A DNA stretch of 64,000 nt, from NCBI RefSeq assembly GCF_030433685.1, contig NZ_JAROCF010000001.1:2542001-2606000 (forward strand), in the 5' to 3' direction. A program made the translations under genes and the position numbers. Below the pieces are notes generated by a model, which was not told where the DNA came from, did not search any database, and saw nothing but the letters and a program-made list of their open reading frames with translations. Below are positions 31,980-41,720 of this stretch, piece by piece; within the stretch, counting starts at the first letter, position 1, and the number at the start of each line of letters is the position of its first letter. The stretch comes from Leifsonia williamsii. GTDB taxonomy: Bacteria > Actinomycetota > Actinomycetes > Actinomycetales > Microbacteriaceae.

Positions 31980-32957
31980 GTGCGCAAGACTCTCTCCCTC
32001 CTCACCGCCGCCCTCGTCGTGACCGGGCTGGCCGCCTGCAGCTCCTCGTCGGGCGAGCCGAGTGCGAGCTCCACCCCGACCGCCGCTGCCGCCGCCTGCG
32101 AGAACGTCAAGGCGGGCGACGCCTCGAAGTCCGTGAAGGTGGAGGGCGCGTTCCGCAAGGCCCCGACGGTCAGCATCCCGTCGCCGCTCAACACCAGCGA
32201 CATCGAGCGCAGCGTCGTGATCACCGGAACGGGCCAGAAGGCACAGGCCGGAGCGAGCGTCGACGTCGCCCTCGCCGCGTACAACGGCACCACCGGCAAG
32301 GAGCTGACCCCCGCCGCCGGCTTCGACGACCAGGCCGCCCAGACGGTCACCCTCGACGACAAGCAGTACGTCCCCGGCCTCGTCCGCGCGGTCGAGTGCC
32401 TGCCGGTCGGCTCGCGCGTGGTGCTGACGGCGCCCGCCAAGGACGCCTTCGGCAGCGCCGACATCTCCCAGCTGAGCCTCACCGACAAGGACTCGGTCGT
32501 CTTCGTCGCCGACCTGGTCGACGTGCTCCCCACGAAGGCGAACGGCACGACGGTCGAGCCGCCCGCGGGCCTGCCGAAGGTGACGCTGGCGAAGTCCGGC
32601 GAGCCGACCATCGCCATCCCGAAGACCGACCCGCCCACCGAGACGAAGATCGCGGTGCTGAAGCAGGGCGACGGGGACACGGTCCAGGCGAACGACACGG
32701 TGACCATCCAGTACAAGGGTGCCCTGTGGCGCAACGGGAAGGTCTTCGACGCCACCTGGACGCGGGGCCAGCCGTACACGAACAACGCCTCGCAGTTCGT
32801 CCCCGGCTTCACCAAGGCGCTGATCGGCCAGAAGGTCGGCTCGCAGGTCATCGCGGTCATCCCGCCGGCCGACGGCTACGGCTCGAAGGGCAACGGCGAC
32901 ATCAAGGGCACCGACACGATGGTGTTCGTGGTCGACGTCCTCAAAACAGTGCGTTGA
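31980..32957 (+). CDS. FKBP-type peptidyl-prolyl isomerase lipoprotein
   Basis: A 325-residue lipoprotein: a signal peptide ending in 'VTGLAAC' with Cys20, a degenerate first FKBP-like domain (about 35-185), and a canonical second FKBP domain (about 215-325: 'VTIQYKGALWRNGKVFDATW', 'FVPGFTKALIGQKVGSQVIAVIPPADGYG', 'MVFVVDVL'). It should assist folding of exported proteins outside the membrane. GTG at 31980 was preferred to an upstream TTG at 31971 as it gives a standard signal peptide. A CAGACT box lies 8 nt before it. Confidence 0.9.
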   Translation: MRKTLSLLTAALVVTGLAACSSSSGEPSASSTPTAAAAACENVKAGDASKSVKVEGAFRKAPTVSIPSPLNTSDIERSVVITGTGQKAQAGASVDVALAAYNGTTGKELTPAAGFDDQAAQTVTLDDKQYVPGLVRAVECLPVGSRVVLTAPAKDAFGSADISQLSLTDKDSVVFVADLVDVLPTKANGTTVEPPAGLPKVTLAKSGEPTIAIPKTDPPTETKIAVLKQGDGDTVQANDTVTIQYKGALWRNGKVFDATWTRGQPYTNNASQFVPGFTKALIGQKVGSQVIAVIPPADGYGSKGNGDIKGTDTMVFVVDVLKTVR

Positions 32958-33009
32958 TGCCCTGGTATCTGAGATCGCGGTAGGCACGCCCGCTGCGGCG
33001 AACGCGGCG

Positions 33010-33250
33010 GTGTACTGGACGAGTCCAGGGTGCTCGTCCACCGGGGTGTGCATGTACCGCGGCGACGGGACGCCGATCGGCTACGACGGCACCGGGTCGC
33101 TGACCATCAAGCAGGGCAGCATCCGTTCGGTCGCCGCGGGCGAGGACGACGACCGTGAAGCTCGCTACGGGGACGACGTATGTGATCGCCGCGACGATGA
33201 TGATCACCTTCCCCAACGGGCTTCAGACAGTGGTGTCGATCTCGCGCTGA
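33010..33250 (+). pseudogene. Decayed small secreted-protein gene, frameshifted
   Basis: This fills most of the 344-bp gap 32958-33301. One frame reads 'VYWTSPGCSSTGVCMYRGDG' and continues through 'TIKQGSIRSVAAG' to about 33142. A +1 shift at 33143 continues as 'RTTTVKLATGTTYVIAATMM', then 'ITFPNGLQTVVSISR' and a stop at 33248-33250. Both halves have coding-like GC-rich third positions. The second frame has an upstream stop (33101) and the first frame has no convincing start codon. The simplest reading is a relic of a small exported protein. It could instead be chance in high-GC DNA. Confidence 0.4.
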
Positions 33251-33289
33251 GGGCGCGGCCTGCTGTCGTCCTGATGACGACGCCCCTCC

Positions 33290-33295
33290 TACGAT
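33290..33295 (+). promoter_or_regulatory. -10 box of leaderless dxr
   Basis: TACGAT ends 6 nt before the ATG at 33302. The spacer is GGGGGG. Confidence 0.6.
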
Positions 33296-33301
33296 GGGGG
33301 G

Positions 33302-34396
33302 ATGGCCGACATCTCCTCCCGCCGCGTCGTCATCCTCGGGTCCACCGGGTCGATCGGGACGCAGGCGCTCGACGTCATCGCGGCGAATCCGGAGAGGTTC
33401 GAGGTCGTCGGGCTGACGGCCGGGCGCAACGCGGACCTGCTCGCCGAGCAGGCGGAGCGGTTCGGGGTGCGGGAGACCGCGCTCGGGGCCGAGGACGCCG
33501 AGCGGCTGGTGCGGTCGGTGGAGGCCGACGTCGTGCTCAACGGCATCACCGGCTCCGTCGGGCTCGGCCCGACGCTGGCTGCGCTCGAGACGGGCGCCAT
33601 GCTCGCGCTCGCCAACAAGGAGTCGCTGATCGTCGGCGGCGAGCTCGTCAAGCGGGCCGCCGCTCCCGGGCAGCTGGTGCCCGTGGACTCCGAGCACTCG
33701 GCGATCGCGCAGGCGCTGCGGTCCGGGTTCCCGCACGAGGTGCGCCGGCTGGTGCTGACCGCGTCGGGCGGGCCCTTTCGCGGGCGCAGCCGGGCGTCGC
33801 TGCGCGACGTGACCCCGCGGGAGGCGCTCGCGCACCCGACCTGGGACATGGGCCTGGTCGTGACCACGAACTCCTCGACCCTCGTCAACAAGGGCCTCGA
33901 AGTGATCGAGGCGCACCTGCTGTTCGACGTGCCGTTCGAGCGGATCGATGTCACCGTGCACCCGCAGTCGGTCATCCACTCGATGGTGGAGTTCGTCGAC
34001 GGCTCCACGATCGCCCAGGCGTCGCCGCCGGACATGCGCCTCCCGATCTCCCTCGGCCTGGGCTGGCCCGACCGGGTGCCGGGAGTCGGAGCCCCACTCG
34101 ACTGGACGCAGGCGCATACCTGGACCTTCGAGCCGCTCGATGACGCCGCCTTCCCCGCGGTCTCGCTGGCCAAGCGGGTCGGAAGCGCGGGAGGCACGTA
34201 TCCCGCGGTGTTCAACGCCGCCAACGAGCAGGCGGTCGCGGCCTTCCACGCCGGGGCGATCGGCTACCTCGGCATCCTCGAGACGGTCGAGCGGGTCGTC
34301 GACGCACACACGCCCGACGGCGAGCTGACGCGGGAGTCGCTGGCCGAGGCCGAGCGCTGGGCGCGCGCGGAGGCCGACCGGCTCATTGCCGCATAG
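33302..34396 (+). CDS. dxr: 1-deoxy-D-xylulose 5-phosphate reductoisomerase
   Basis: A 364-residue enzyme of the MEP isoprenoid pathway, turning DXP into MEP with NADPH. The NADPH motif '[16 protein letters not shown]', '[15 protein letters not shown]', the metal and substrate region '[10 protein letters not shown]', and '[12 protein letters not shown]' are present. It heads a conserved actinobacterial set: dxr, a site-2 protease and ispG. The start has a TACGAT box 6 nt upstream. Confidence 0.97.
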   Translation: MADISSRRVVILGSTGSIGTQALDVIAANPERFEVVGLTAGRNADLLAEQAERFGVRETALGAEDAERLVRSVEADVVLNGITGSVGLGPTLAALETGAMLALANKESLIVGGELVKRAAAPGQLVPVDSEHSAIAQALRSGFPHEVRRLVLTASGGPFRGRSRASLRDVTPREALAHPTWDMGLVVTTNSSTLVNKGLEVIEAHLLFDVPFERIDVTVHPQSVIHSMVEFVDGSTIAQASPPDMRLPISLGLGWPDRVPGVGAPLDWTQAHTWTFEPLDDAAFPAVSLAKRVGSAGGTYPAVFNAANEQAVAAFHAGAIGYLGILETVERVVDAHTPDGELTRESLAEAERWARAEADRLIAA

Positions 34397-34440
34397 GGCG
34401 CACCGAGCAATCACGCGGCTGCTTCCAAGGCGGTCGCGGC

Positions 34441-34446
34441 TACCCT
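34441..34446 (+). promoter_or_regulatory. -10 box of leaderless site-2 protease gene
   Basis: TACCCT ends 6 nt before the GTG at 34453, predicting a separate leaderless transcript after dxr. Confidence 0.55.
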
Positions 34447-34452
34447 GAGTCC

Positions 34453-35784
34453 GTGGATTCCGTGCTCCTGTTCATCCTCGGCGTCGTCATCATCCTGATC
34501 GGGCTGGCGCTGTCGATCGCGTTGCACGAGATCGGCCACCTGGTGCCGGCCAAGCTGTTCGGCGTCAAGGTCACGCAGTACATGATCGGCTTCGGCAAGA
34601 CGCTGTTCTCGTTCCGCCGCGGCGAGACCGAGTACGGCGTGAAGGCGATCCCGCTCGGGGGCTACATCTCCATGATCGGGATGTTCCCCCCTGGCAAGGA
34701 GGGCGGGCAGGGCCGCAACGCCACCACCGGCTTCATGCAGGGCCTCGCGCAGGACGCCCGCCAGGCGAGCGCCGAGACCGTGCTGGTCGGCGAGGAGGAC
34801 CGCACCTTCTACCGCCTCCCGGTCTGGAAGCGGATCATCATCATGTTCGGCGGCCCGTTCATGAACCTCGTCATCGGCATCGTGCTGTTCGGCGTGCTGC
34901 TCATGGGTTTCGGCGCGCCCCAGAACTCCACCACCATCGCCACGGTGAGCCAGTGCGTGCTGCCGGCGACCAGCAGCAGCCAGACGTGCTCGTCCGACGA
35001 CCCGAAGGGGCCCGCGGCGGCGGCGGGCATCGAGCCGGGCGACCGGATCGTGTCGATCGACGGCACCCGCATCTCCACCTGGGCGCAGTCGACCGCGATC
35101 ATCCGCGAGTCGGCCGGGAAGTCGCTCTCCGTCGTGGTCGCGCGCGACGGCGCCGAGCGCACCGTCACGGTGAGCCCGATCAGCAACAAGGTCGCGAAGA
35201 CCGACGACCAGGGCAAGGTCGTCAAGGACGCCGGCGGGAGCATCGAGACGCTCACCGTCGGCTTCGTCGGCATCGGCCCGGTGCAGCAGCTCGTGCCCCA
35301 GCCGGCGACGGCGGTCCTGCCGGCGGTCGGGGCGCAGACGGAGGCGGTCTTCAACGTCTTCCTGCACCTCCCGCAGCGCATGGTCGACGTGTGGAACGCG
35401 GCGTTCGGCTCGGCCGAGCGCGATCCGAACGGCCCGATCAGCGTCGTCGGCATCGGCCGGGCGGCGGGCGAGCTGACCGCGCTCGACGGGGTGCCTGTGG
35501 TCGACAAGGCCTACACGATGATCGGGATGCTGGCCTCCCTCAACATCGCGCTGTTCGTCTTCAACCTGGTGCCGCTGCTCCCGCTCGACGGCGGGCACAT
35601 CGCCGGGGCGCTGTGGGAGGGGCTGCGCCGCACGTTCGCGAAGATCTTCCGCCGCCGCGACCCGGGCCCCGTCGACATGGCCAAGCTGATGCCGCTGACC
35701 TTCGCCGTCGTGATCGTGCTGGGCGGGATGAGCGTGCTGCTGATGTACGCGGACATCGTCAAGCCGGTCAACCTCTTCGGCTGA
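34453..35784 (+). CDS. rseP: Site-2 intramembrane zinc metalloprotease (M50, RseP/Rip1-like)
   Basis: A 443-residue membrane protease. The zinc motif HEIGH is at 25-29 in the first helix, the second metal motif '[13 protein letters not shown]' lies near the C-terminus, and a PDZ domain (about 165-260, '[20 protein letters not shown]') lies between. It cleaves transmembrane anti-sigma factors or other membrane substrates, releasing regulators. Its place between dxr and ispG matches the usual actinobacterial order. Start GTG 34453 follows a TACCCT box. Confidence 0.94.
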   Translation: MDSVLLFILGVVIILIGLALSIALHEIGHLVPAKLFGVKVTQYMIGFGKTLFSFRRGETEYGVKAIPLGGYISMIGMFPPGKEGGQGRNATTGFMQGLAQDARQASAETVLVGEEDRTFYRLPVWKRIIIMFGGPFMNLVIGIVLFGVLLMGFGAPQNSTTIATVSQCVLPATSSSQTCSSDDPKGPAAAAGIEPGDRIVSIDGTRISTWAQSTAIIRESAGKSLSVVVARDGAERTVTVSPISNKVAKTDDQGKVVKDAGGSIETLTVGFVGIGPVQQLVPQPATAVLPAVGAQTEAVFNVFLHLPQRMVDVWNAAFGSAERDPNGPISVVGIGRAAGELTALDGVPVVDKAYTMIGMLASLNIALFVFNLVPLLPLDGGHIAGALWEGLRRTFAKIFRRRDPGPVDMAKLMPLTFAVVIVLGGMSVLLMYADIVKPVNLFG

Positions 35785-35845
35785 GCGCGCCCCACGCGCA
35801 GGGCGCGCTCCCGAGCAACGCCCAGACGGTTCCCAATCGGCCGCG

Positions 35846-35851
35846 TAGGAT
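35846..35851 (+). promoter_or_regulatory. -10 box of leaderless ispG
   Basis: TAGGAT ends 7 nt before the GTG at 35859. Confidence 0.5.
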
Positions 35852-35858
35852 TGAGGAC

Positions 35859-37019
35859 GTGGCAGCAATCAATCTGGGGATGCCCAAAGTCCCCGAGACC
35901 CTCGCCCCCCGTCGCAAGTCCCGGCAGATCCGCGTCGGCAAGGTGCTGGTCGGCGGCGACGCCCCGGTCAGCGTCCAGTCGATGACCACGACGCCCACCA
36001 CGAACATCAACGCGACCCTGCAGCAGATCGCGGAGCTCACCGCCTCCGGCTGCGACATCGTCCGCGTCGCCGTGCCCAGCCGCGACGACGCCGAGGCGCT
36101 GCCGATCATCGCGAAGAAGAGCCAGATCCCGGTGATCGCGGACATCCACTTCCAGCCCAACTACGTCTACGCGGCGATCGACGCCGGGTGCGCCGCCGTG
36201 CGCGTGAACCCGGGCAACATCCGGAAGTTCGACGACCAGGTCGGCAAGATCGCCGCCTACGCGAAGGCCGCGGGCGTCTCCCTGCGGATCGGCGTGAACG
36301 CGGGCTCGCTCGAGCCCAGCCTCCTTCAGAAGTACGGCAAGCCGACCGCGGAGGCGCTCGTCGAGAGCGCCGTCTGGGAGGCGAGCCTGTTCGAGGAGCA
36401 CGACTTCCACGACTTCAAGATCTCGGTCAAGCACAACGACCCGATCGTCATGGTGAAGGCGTACCGCCAGCTCGCCGAGCGGGGCGACTGGCCCCTCCAC
36501 CTCGGCGTGACGGAGGCCGGGCCGGCCTTCCAGGGCACGATCAAGTCGGCGACGGCGTTCGGCATCCTGCTCGGCGAGGGCATCGGCGACACCATCCGTG
36601 TGTCGCTGTCGGCGCCTCCCGCCGAGGAGGTCAAGGTCGGTCTGCAGATCCTGCAGTCGCTCAACCTCCGCGAGCGCAAGCTCGAGATCGTGTCCTGCCC
36701 GAGCTGCGGCCGCGCCCAGGTCGACGTGTATTCGCTCGCCGACAACGTGACCGAGGGCCTGCAGGGCATGAGCGTTCCGCTGCGCGTCGCGGTCATGGGC
36801 TGCGTCGTGAACGGCCCGGGGGAGGCCCGCGAGGCCGACCTCGGCGTGGCGAGCGGCAACGGCAAGGGGCAGATCTTCGTGAAGGGGGAGGTCATCAAGA
36901 CCGTCCCGGAGTCCGAGATCGTGGCGACGCTGATCGCCGAGGCCAACCGCATCGCCGAGGAGATGGGCGACGCGGGCGCCGCCTCCGGCGAGCCGACGGT
37001 CACGGTCGGGGCGCACTGA
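35859..37019 (+). CDS. ispG: 4-hydroxy-3-methylbut-2-enyl diphosphate synthase (flavodoxin)
   Basis: A 386-residue iron-sulfur enzyme of the MEP pathway, making HMBPP from MEcPP. The N-terminal TIM-barrel shows '[21 protein letters not shown]' and the cluster ligands lie in '[16 protein letters not shown]' and '[20 protein letters not shown]'. GTG at 35859 was selected from the TAGGAT box 7 nt upstream and the family N-terminus. Its last 20 bp overlap the convergent RNB ribonuclease gene. Confidence 0.96.
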   Translation: MAAINLGMPKVPETLAPRRKSRQIRVGKVLVGGDAPVSVQSMTTTPTTNINATLQQIAELTASGCDIVRVAVPSRDDAEALPIIAKKSQIPVIADIHFQPNYVYAAIDAGCAAVRVNPGNIRKFDDQVGKIAAYAKAAGVSLRIGVNAGSLEPSLLQKYGKPTAEALVESAVWEASLFEEHDFHDFKISVKHNDPIVMVKAYRQLAERGDWPLHLGVTEAGPAFQGTIKSATAFGILLGEGIGDTIRVSLSAPPAEEVKVGLQILQSLNLRERKLEIVSCPSCGRAQVDVYSLADNVTEGLQGMSVPLRVAVMGCVVNGPGEAREADLGVASGNGKGQIFVKGEVIKTVPESEIVATLIAEANRIAEEMGDAGAASGEPTVTVGAH

Positions 37020-38469
37020 CCGCCGGGACGGGCTCGAACTCGACCTTCCCCGTCGCGATGTCCGCGGCGGTGAGCCGCACGCGCACGCGTTCACCCGGGC
37101 GCACGCCGTCCGTCCTGGGTGCCGAAGCGACCACCGCCGGCTCCTGCAGCTGGATCAGGATCGAGCCGTTCCGCACGCCGAGCACGGTCGCGTCGAACTC
37201 GGCGCCGACGTGCGCGGCCAGGAGCGCCGCCTCCACCCGCGCGATCGCCTCCGCGTCGAGACGCGACGCCAGCCTCCCCGAGGCGCCCATGATCGAGGGG
37301 AGCTGGCCGAGCGATGCCCGCGCCCAGTCCGGCACCGGACGCCCCGCGCAGAGCGCCTCGCAGACCACGAGCACCCAGCGGTCGACGAGTCGGCGCAGGG
37401 GAGCGGTGGTGTGCGCGTACGGCGCCGCGATGGCCGACTGGAGCGGGTCGGCGGGGGGCTCGCCGTCCATGACGACGTAGCCTGCGCCCCGGAAGAGCCC
37501 GGTCGCCGCCTGCAGCACGGCTCCGGCCCGCGGGTCGGCGTGGTCGAGCGTGCGCAGGTACTCGCCGTAGCCGACATCCTCGGGCCAGGGGAGGCCCAGC
37601 GCCTGCGTCTGCGTCCGGAAGGACGCGAACGCCTCGGCGGAGGGCGCCGGCATCGTACGCAGGATGCCAACCCGGGCGTCGAGCATCAGCCTGGCGGCCG
37701 CCATGCCGGTGAGGAGCGAGAGCTGCGCGTTCCAGTCCTCGACCGGCAGCGGGACGCGGCGTTCGAGGGTGTACGCGCCGTCGCGCAGCACGATCTCCTC
37801 GTCGGGCGCGTTGAGGCTCGCGCCGCCGCGGGCGCGCTCCTGCTCGATCCGCAGCGGGCCGACCTCCGCCAGCAGCGCCAGCGGCTCGGGCGCAGAGCCG
37901 TCGTCGAGGGACGCCTGCGCCTCCGCGTAGCTCCACTGCCGCTGCGAGCGGATGCGCGCTCGTGCGACCGTCACGGACGTCTCTGCGCCGTCGGCGGCGA
38001 GCCGCACGTCCCAGACGAAGGCGCTGCGCACGACGCCCGGCAGCAGCGAGCCGGCGTCCTCGCCGATCGCGGCGGGATGCAGCGGCACCCGGCCGTCGGG
38101 CGCGTAGTACGTCTCGCCGCGTCGGCGCGCCTCGGCGTCGACGGCGCCCCCGGGCGCCACCAGGGCGGGTACGTCGGCGATGGCGTAGCGCAGCCGGAAG
38201 CCGTCGCCGTCGCGCTCCAGATGCAGTGCCTGGTCGAGGTCGGTGGAGCCGGCCGGATCGATCGTCAGGAACGCGACCTCGGTCAGGTCGGCCGCGGGCA
38301 CGGCGGGCGAGCCCGGCGTTGTCTGGGCCTGCGCCGCGCGGGCGGCCTCGGCCTCCGCCTCCTCCGGGAAGCCCTCCGGCAGCCCGAGCTCGTGGCGGAG
38401 GGCGGCGAGGGAGGCGCTCAGCTCGCCCTGCGCGGCCGAGGCGGTGATGCGGGTGCGGCGGTCGGGCAT
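37000..38469 (-). CDS. RNB-domain ribonuclease (RNase II/R family)
   Basis: A 489-residue protein with an RNB catalytic domain. The metal-binding motif is '[20 protein letters not shown]' followed by '[10 protein letters not shown]', '[18 protein letters not shown]' and '[16 protein letters not shown]'. A C-terminal beta-barrel ('[20 protein letters not shown]') follows. It is shorter than RNase R and lacks N-terminal cold-shock domains, as usual for the actinobacterial type. It degrades RNA 3' to 5'. It overlaps the end of ispG by 20 bp and starts 6 nt after a TAGGGT box. Confidence 0.93.
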   Translation of the reverse strand: MPDRRTRITASAAQGELSASLAALRHELGLPEGFPEEAEAEAARAAQAQTTPGSPAVPAADLTEVAFLTIDPAGSTDLDQALHLERDGDGFRLRYAIADVPALVAPGGAVDAEARRRGETYYAPDGRVPLHPAAIGEDAGSLLPGVVRSAFVWDVRLAADGAETSVTVARARIRSQRQWSYAEAQASLDDGSAPEPLALLAEVGPLRIEQERARGGASLNAPDEEIVLRDGAYTLERRVPLPVEDWNAQLSLLTGMAAARLMLDARVGILRTMPAPSAEAFASFRTQTQALGLPWPEDVGYGEYLRTLDHADPRAGAVLQAATGLFRGAGYVVMDGEPPADPLQSAIAAPYAHTTAPLRRLVDRWVLVVCEALCAGRPVPDWARASLGQLPSIMGASGRLASRLDAEAIARVEAALLAAHVGAEFDATVLGVRNGSILIQLQEPAVVASAPRTDGVRPGERVRVRLTAADIATGKVEFEPVPAVSAPRP

Positions 38470-38475
38470 GTCAGC

Positions 38476-38481
38476 ACCCTA
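38476..38481 (-). promoter_or_regulatory. -10 box of leaderless RNB gene
   Basis: TAGGGT on the minus strand ends 6 nt before the ATG at 38469. Confidence 0.5.
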
Positions 38482-38509
38482 CGCTCGGCGGCGGGAGGCT
38501 CGGCGGTGG

Positions 38510-38570
38510 ATGGGCTCGACGGCGGATGGGCTCGACGGCGGGTGGGCTCCGCGGCGGGTGGGCTCGGCGG
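38510..38570. repeat. 16-bp repeats between RNB gene and proS
   Basis: Units start at 38510, 38526, 38542 and 38558 (ATGGGCTCGACGGCGG twice, then GTGGGCTCCGCGGCGG and a truncated GTGGGCTCGGCGG). They occupy the 150-bp divergent region upstream of both genes. Confidence 0.88.
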
Positions 38571-38607
38571 TCGCGGCACACCGGCCCGGCGCCCCTCCCG
38601 CGCCCTC

Positions 38608-38613
38608 TAACAT
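38608..38613 (+). promoter_or_regulatory. -10 box of leaderless proS
   Basis: TAACAT ends 6 nt before the GTG at 38620. No ribosome site is present. Confidence 0.55.
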
Positions 38614-38619
38614 GGAACG

Positions 38620-40386
38620 GTGCCTACACGCCTGAGCAACTACTTCCTCCGCACCCTCCGTGAAGACCCCTCCGACGCCGAGGTCACCAGCCACCGCCTG
38701 CTGGTCCGCGCCGGGTACATCCGCCGCCAGGCGCCGGGCATCTTCGCGTGGCTGCCGCTGGGGCTGCGCGTGAAGGGCAAGATCGAGGCGATCATCCGCG
38801 AGGAGATGACGGCCGCGGGCGCGCACGAGGTGCACTTCCCTGCGCTGCTGCCGCGCGAGCCCTACGAGGCGACCGGCCGCTGGGAGGAGTACGGCGACGC
38901 GCTCTTCCGGCTGAAGGACCGCAAGGACGCCGACTACCTGCTCGCGCCCACGCACGAGGAGGCGTTCACCCTGCTGGTGAAGGACCTGTACTCGTCGTAC
39001 AAGGACCTCCCGCTGACGATCTACCAGATCCAGGACAAGTACCGCGACGAGGCCCGGCCGCGCGCCGGCCTGCTGCGCGGCCGCGAGTTCACCATGAAGG
39101 ACGCCTACTCGTTCGACGCGACCGACGCCGGCCTCGACGCGAGCTACCAGGCGCAGCGCGACGCGTACGAGCGCATCTTCAGCCGGCTCGGGCTCGACTA
39201 CGTGATCGTGCAGGCCGACGCCGGGGCGATGGGAGGCTCGCGCAGCGAGGAGTTCCTGCACCCGACCCCGGTCGGCGAGGACACCTTCGTCCGCTCGGCC
39301 GGCGGCTACGCTGCCAACGTGGAGGCGTTCACCACGCTCGCACCGCCGACCCGCTCGTACGAGAAGCTCACCCCGCCGGAGGTGCTCGACACCCCGAACA
39401 CGCCGACGATTCAGACGCTGGTCGACGTCGCGAACGCGAAGCACCCGCGGCCGGACGGGCGCGCGTGGACCGCCGCCGACACGCTGAAGAACGTCGTGCT
39501 CGCGCTCACCCACCTCGATGGCGCCCGCGAGCTGGTCGTCGTCGGACTGCCGGGCGACCGCGAGGTCGACCTCAAGCGCGCCGAGGTCGCCTTCGCACCG
39601 GCGGAGGTCGACGCGGCCACCGACGAGGACTTCGCGAAGCACCCCGGCCTGGTGAAGGGCTACATCGGTCCCTGGTCGGCCGAGGGTCCGGTGCTGGGCG
39701 AGGAGGCCTCCACCGGCATCCGCTACGTCGTCGACCCCCGCGTGGTCGACGGCTCGGGCTGGATCACCGGCGCGAACGTCCACGGCAAGCACGTCTTCGG
39801 CCTCGTCGCCGGGCGCGACTTCGGCTGGGACGGCGTCGTGGAGGTCGCCGAGGTCAAGCCGGGCGACCCCGCTCCCGACGGCTCCGGCCCGGTGGAGCTC
39901 GCCCGCGGCATGGAGATCGGCCACGTCTTCCAGCTCGGCCGCAAGTACGCGGAGGCCCTGGGGCTGAAGGTGCTGGACGAGAACGGCAAGCTCGTCACCG
40001 TGACGATGGGCTCCTACGGCATCGGCGTCACGCGCATCCTCGCGATCATCGCCGAGGAGAACAACGACGACCGCGGCCTGATCTGGCCGGAGGCGGTCGC
40101 GCCGTTCGACGTGCACGTGGTCGCCGCCGGACGCGACCAGGTCGCCTTCGACGTGGCCGAGCAGGCGACGGCGGAGCTGGAGGCCGCCGGCCTCGACGTG
40201 CTCTACGACGACCGCCCCAAGGTGTCGCCCGGCGTGAAGTTCGGCGACGCCGAGCTGCTCGGGGTGCCGCGCGTGCTGGTCGTCGGCCGCGGCGCCGCCA
40301 CCGGCGAGGTCGAGCTGTGGAACCGCCGCACCGGCGACCGCCGCACGCTCCCGCTGACCGAGGCCATCGCCGAGCTGACCCGCTGA
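38620..40386 (+). CDS. proS: Prolyl-tRNA synthetase
   Basis: A 588-residue class II synthetase of the bacterial type with an editing (INS) domain between motifs 2 and 3. Visible motifs include '[20 protein letters not shown]', '[20 protein letters not shown]' (motif 2) and '[13 protein letters not shown]' (motif 3), then an anticodon-binding domain. It charges tRNA-Pro in the cytoplasm. It is followed by a strong terminator. Confidence 0.97.
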   Translation: MPTRLSNYFLRTLREDPSDAEVTSHRLLVRAGYIRRQAPGIFAWLPLGLRVKGKIEAIIREEMTAAGAHEVHFPALLPREPYEATGRWEEYGDALFRLKDRKDADYLLAPTHEEAFTLLVKDLYSSYKDLPLTIYQIQDKYRDEARPRAGLLRGREFTMKDAYSFDATDAGLDASYQAQRDAYERIFSRLGLDYVIVQADAGAMGGSRSEEFLHPTPVGEDTFVRSAGGYAANVEAFTTLAPPTRSYEKLTPPEVLDTPNTPTIQTLVDVANAKHPRPDGRAWTAADTLKNVVLALTHLDGARELVVVGLPGDREVDLKRAEVAFAPAEVDAATDEDFAKHPGLVKGYIGPWSAEGPVLGEEASTGIRYVVDPRVVDGSGWITGANVHGKHVFGLVAGRDFGWDGVVEVAEVKPGDPAPDGSGPVELARGMEIGHVFQLGRKYAEALGLKVLDENGKLVTVTMGSYGIGVTRILAIIAEENNDDRGLIWPEAVAPFDVHVVAAGRDQVAFDVAEQATAELEAAGLDVLYDDRPKVSPGVKFGDAELLGVPRVLVVGRGAATGEVELWNRRTGDRRTLPLTEAIAELTR

Positions 40387-40408
40387 CCCCGTTCGGCCGC
40401 TTAGCCGC

Positions 40409-40465
40409 CGAGCACAGGAAGAACGTCGCCCTTCCCCCGGATCGGCGACGTTTTTTCTGTGCTCG
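40409..40465 (+). terminator. Terminator after proS
   Basis: A 22-bp stem (40409-40430 with 40444-40465; two positions pair as G-U in RNA) has T6 inside its 3' arm directly after the inner AACGTCGCC/GGCGACGTT stem. It lies between convergent proS and the FUSC gene and could work for both. Confidence 0.85.
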
Positions 40466-40486
40466 ACGGCTGGCGGCCGGTGGCGG

Positions 40487-41539
40487 CTAGGCGGCGGGGT
40501 CGCCGGTGAGCTCCGAGTGGATGCGGCGGAGGTCCTCCATCAGGGAGCCGAGCAGGATCCAGTGCCGAGGGTCGGGCGTCGCGATCACCAGCGGTGCGGT
40601 CAGTGCCGGGATGCCAGCGGTCTCCGTCGACGGCTCGGTGACCGGGGCGTCGGGGTCGCGCGAGATCAGGCGCACGTCGTGCGCGGCGCGGCGCAGCTCC
40701 TCGGCGATGGCGACGAGGGTCGGCTCGCCCGCGAGCCCGTCGTCGTAATGGTCGTGCAGGGCGCGGGTCATGCCGATCGACCGGGTGAGCAGCGGTTTCA
40801 GGCGCGCGAACAGCTCGTCGTCGTGCTCGAGCTCCGCCCGGTGCCGGCCCTGGCGGGGGTTGAGGGTGAGGCTCTCGCGCGCCGCTGTGAGCGCCTGGTC
40901 GGCCTTCGCCTCCATCGGCCGCAGCAGCCGCGCCTCCAGCAGGAGCCCGTGGAGATCCGCCGCGGTCTGCGGGGTCGTCAGCGCGGTGGCCAGCCGGTCG
41001 AGCGTTGCGGCGATCTCCGCGCCGAGGCCGGTGACCGCCACGCGCGCCGGTCCGGTGAGCACGGGCGGGACGAGCGCGATGTTGACGATGACGCCGATGA
41101 TCGCGCCGACGATGGTCTCGCCGATCCGCGCGAAGGCGTACTCGGGGTCGGAGGCGCCGATCGCGAGCACGAGCATGGCGCTGATCGGCACCTGATTCGC
41201 CGAGCCCGGGGTGAGCTTGAGCGCCCATGCGAGCAGCACCGAGATGACGACAGCGACGAGCACGATCCAGCTGTTCGTCCCGAAGAGCAGCGCGACGGCG
41301 TAGGCGACGACCACGCCCACGACGACCCCGATCGACCGCTCGATGGCCCGGCCGATCGACTGGTTGACGCTCGGCTGCACCACGAGGAGGGCTGCGATCG
41401 CCGCGAACACCGGCAGCTCGCCCGGGACCAGGAAACCGGCGACCAGCCAGGCGATGACCATGGCGACCGCGCTCTTGACGACCTGCAGGAACGGCGTCCT
41501 GCTGGCGGCGCGGATGCCGACGGGGAGTCTCAGAGCCAC
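40487..41539 (-). CDS. FUSC-family membrane protein (aromatic acid exporter-like)
   Basis: A 350-residue protein with about six helices in the N-terminal half ('VKSAVAMVIAWLVAGFLVPG', 'VGVVVGVVVAYAVALLFG' and so on) and a soluble, helical C-terminal half. This is the layout of the FUSC superfamily, including AaeB-type exporters and ArAE proteins. The substrate cannot be predicted. The start is GTG at 41539, 6 nt after TAGCCT. Confidence 0.85.
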   Translation of the reverse strand: MALRLPVGIRAASRTPFLQVVKSAVAMVIAWLVAGFLVPGELPVFAAIAALLVVQPSVNQSIGRAIERSIGVVVGVVVAYAVALLFGTNSWIVLVAVVISVLLAWALKLTPGSANQVPISAMLVLAIGASDPEYAFARIGETIVGAIIGVIVNIALVPPVLTGPARVAVTGLGAEIAATLDRLATALTTPQTAADLHGLLLEARLLRPMEAKADQALTAARESLTLNPRQGRHRAELEHDDELFARLKPLLTRSIGMTRALHDHYDDGLAGEPTLVAIAEELRRAAHDVRLISRDPDAPVTEPSTETAGIPALTAPLVIATPDPRHWILLGSLMEDLRRIHSELTGDPAA

Positions 41540-41545
41540 TGCTCC

Positions 41546-41551
41546 AGGCTA
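41546..41551 (-). promoter_or_regulatory. -10 box of leaderless FUSC gene
   Basis: TAGCCT on the minus strand ends 6 nt before the GTG at 41539. Confidence 0.5.
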
Positions 41552-41564
41552 GTCCGCGCGGGCG

Positions 41565-41720
41565 GGCCGGCCGGGCGCGTCGCTCAGCCGTGGCGGCCGC
41601 CCGGGAGCGTCGCTCTGGGGGGACGGTCGGACGCGTCGAGCATCGGTGGCGGCGGCTCCGGGCGCGTGCGTGGGCGGGGCGGCCCCGCGCGGGCGGCCGG
41701 CCGGGCGCGTCGCTCAGCCG
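41565..41720. repeat. 26-bp direct repeat, one copy at a gene end
   Basis: An identical 26-bp sequence occurs at 41565-41590 and 41695-41720, 130 bp apart (it begins GGCCGGCCGGGCGCG). The second copy contains the stop region of the winged-helix gene; the first lies alone in the gap. A partly related segment lies between them. Confidence 0.88.

Noticed and set aside
32941..33216. Minus-strand ORF with a hydrophobic start after FKBP
   Set aside because: The hydrophobic N-terminus is antisense to the better supported plus-strand relic, and the rest is Arg-rich.
33010..34143. A 377-residue coding gene overlapping dxr
   Set aside because: Only its first 45 or so residues look protein-like; the rest runs through dxr in the wrong frame. 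The start region is better explained as part of a decayed gene.
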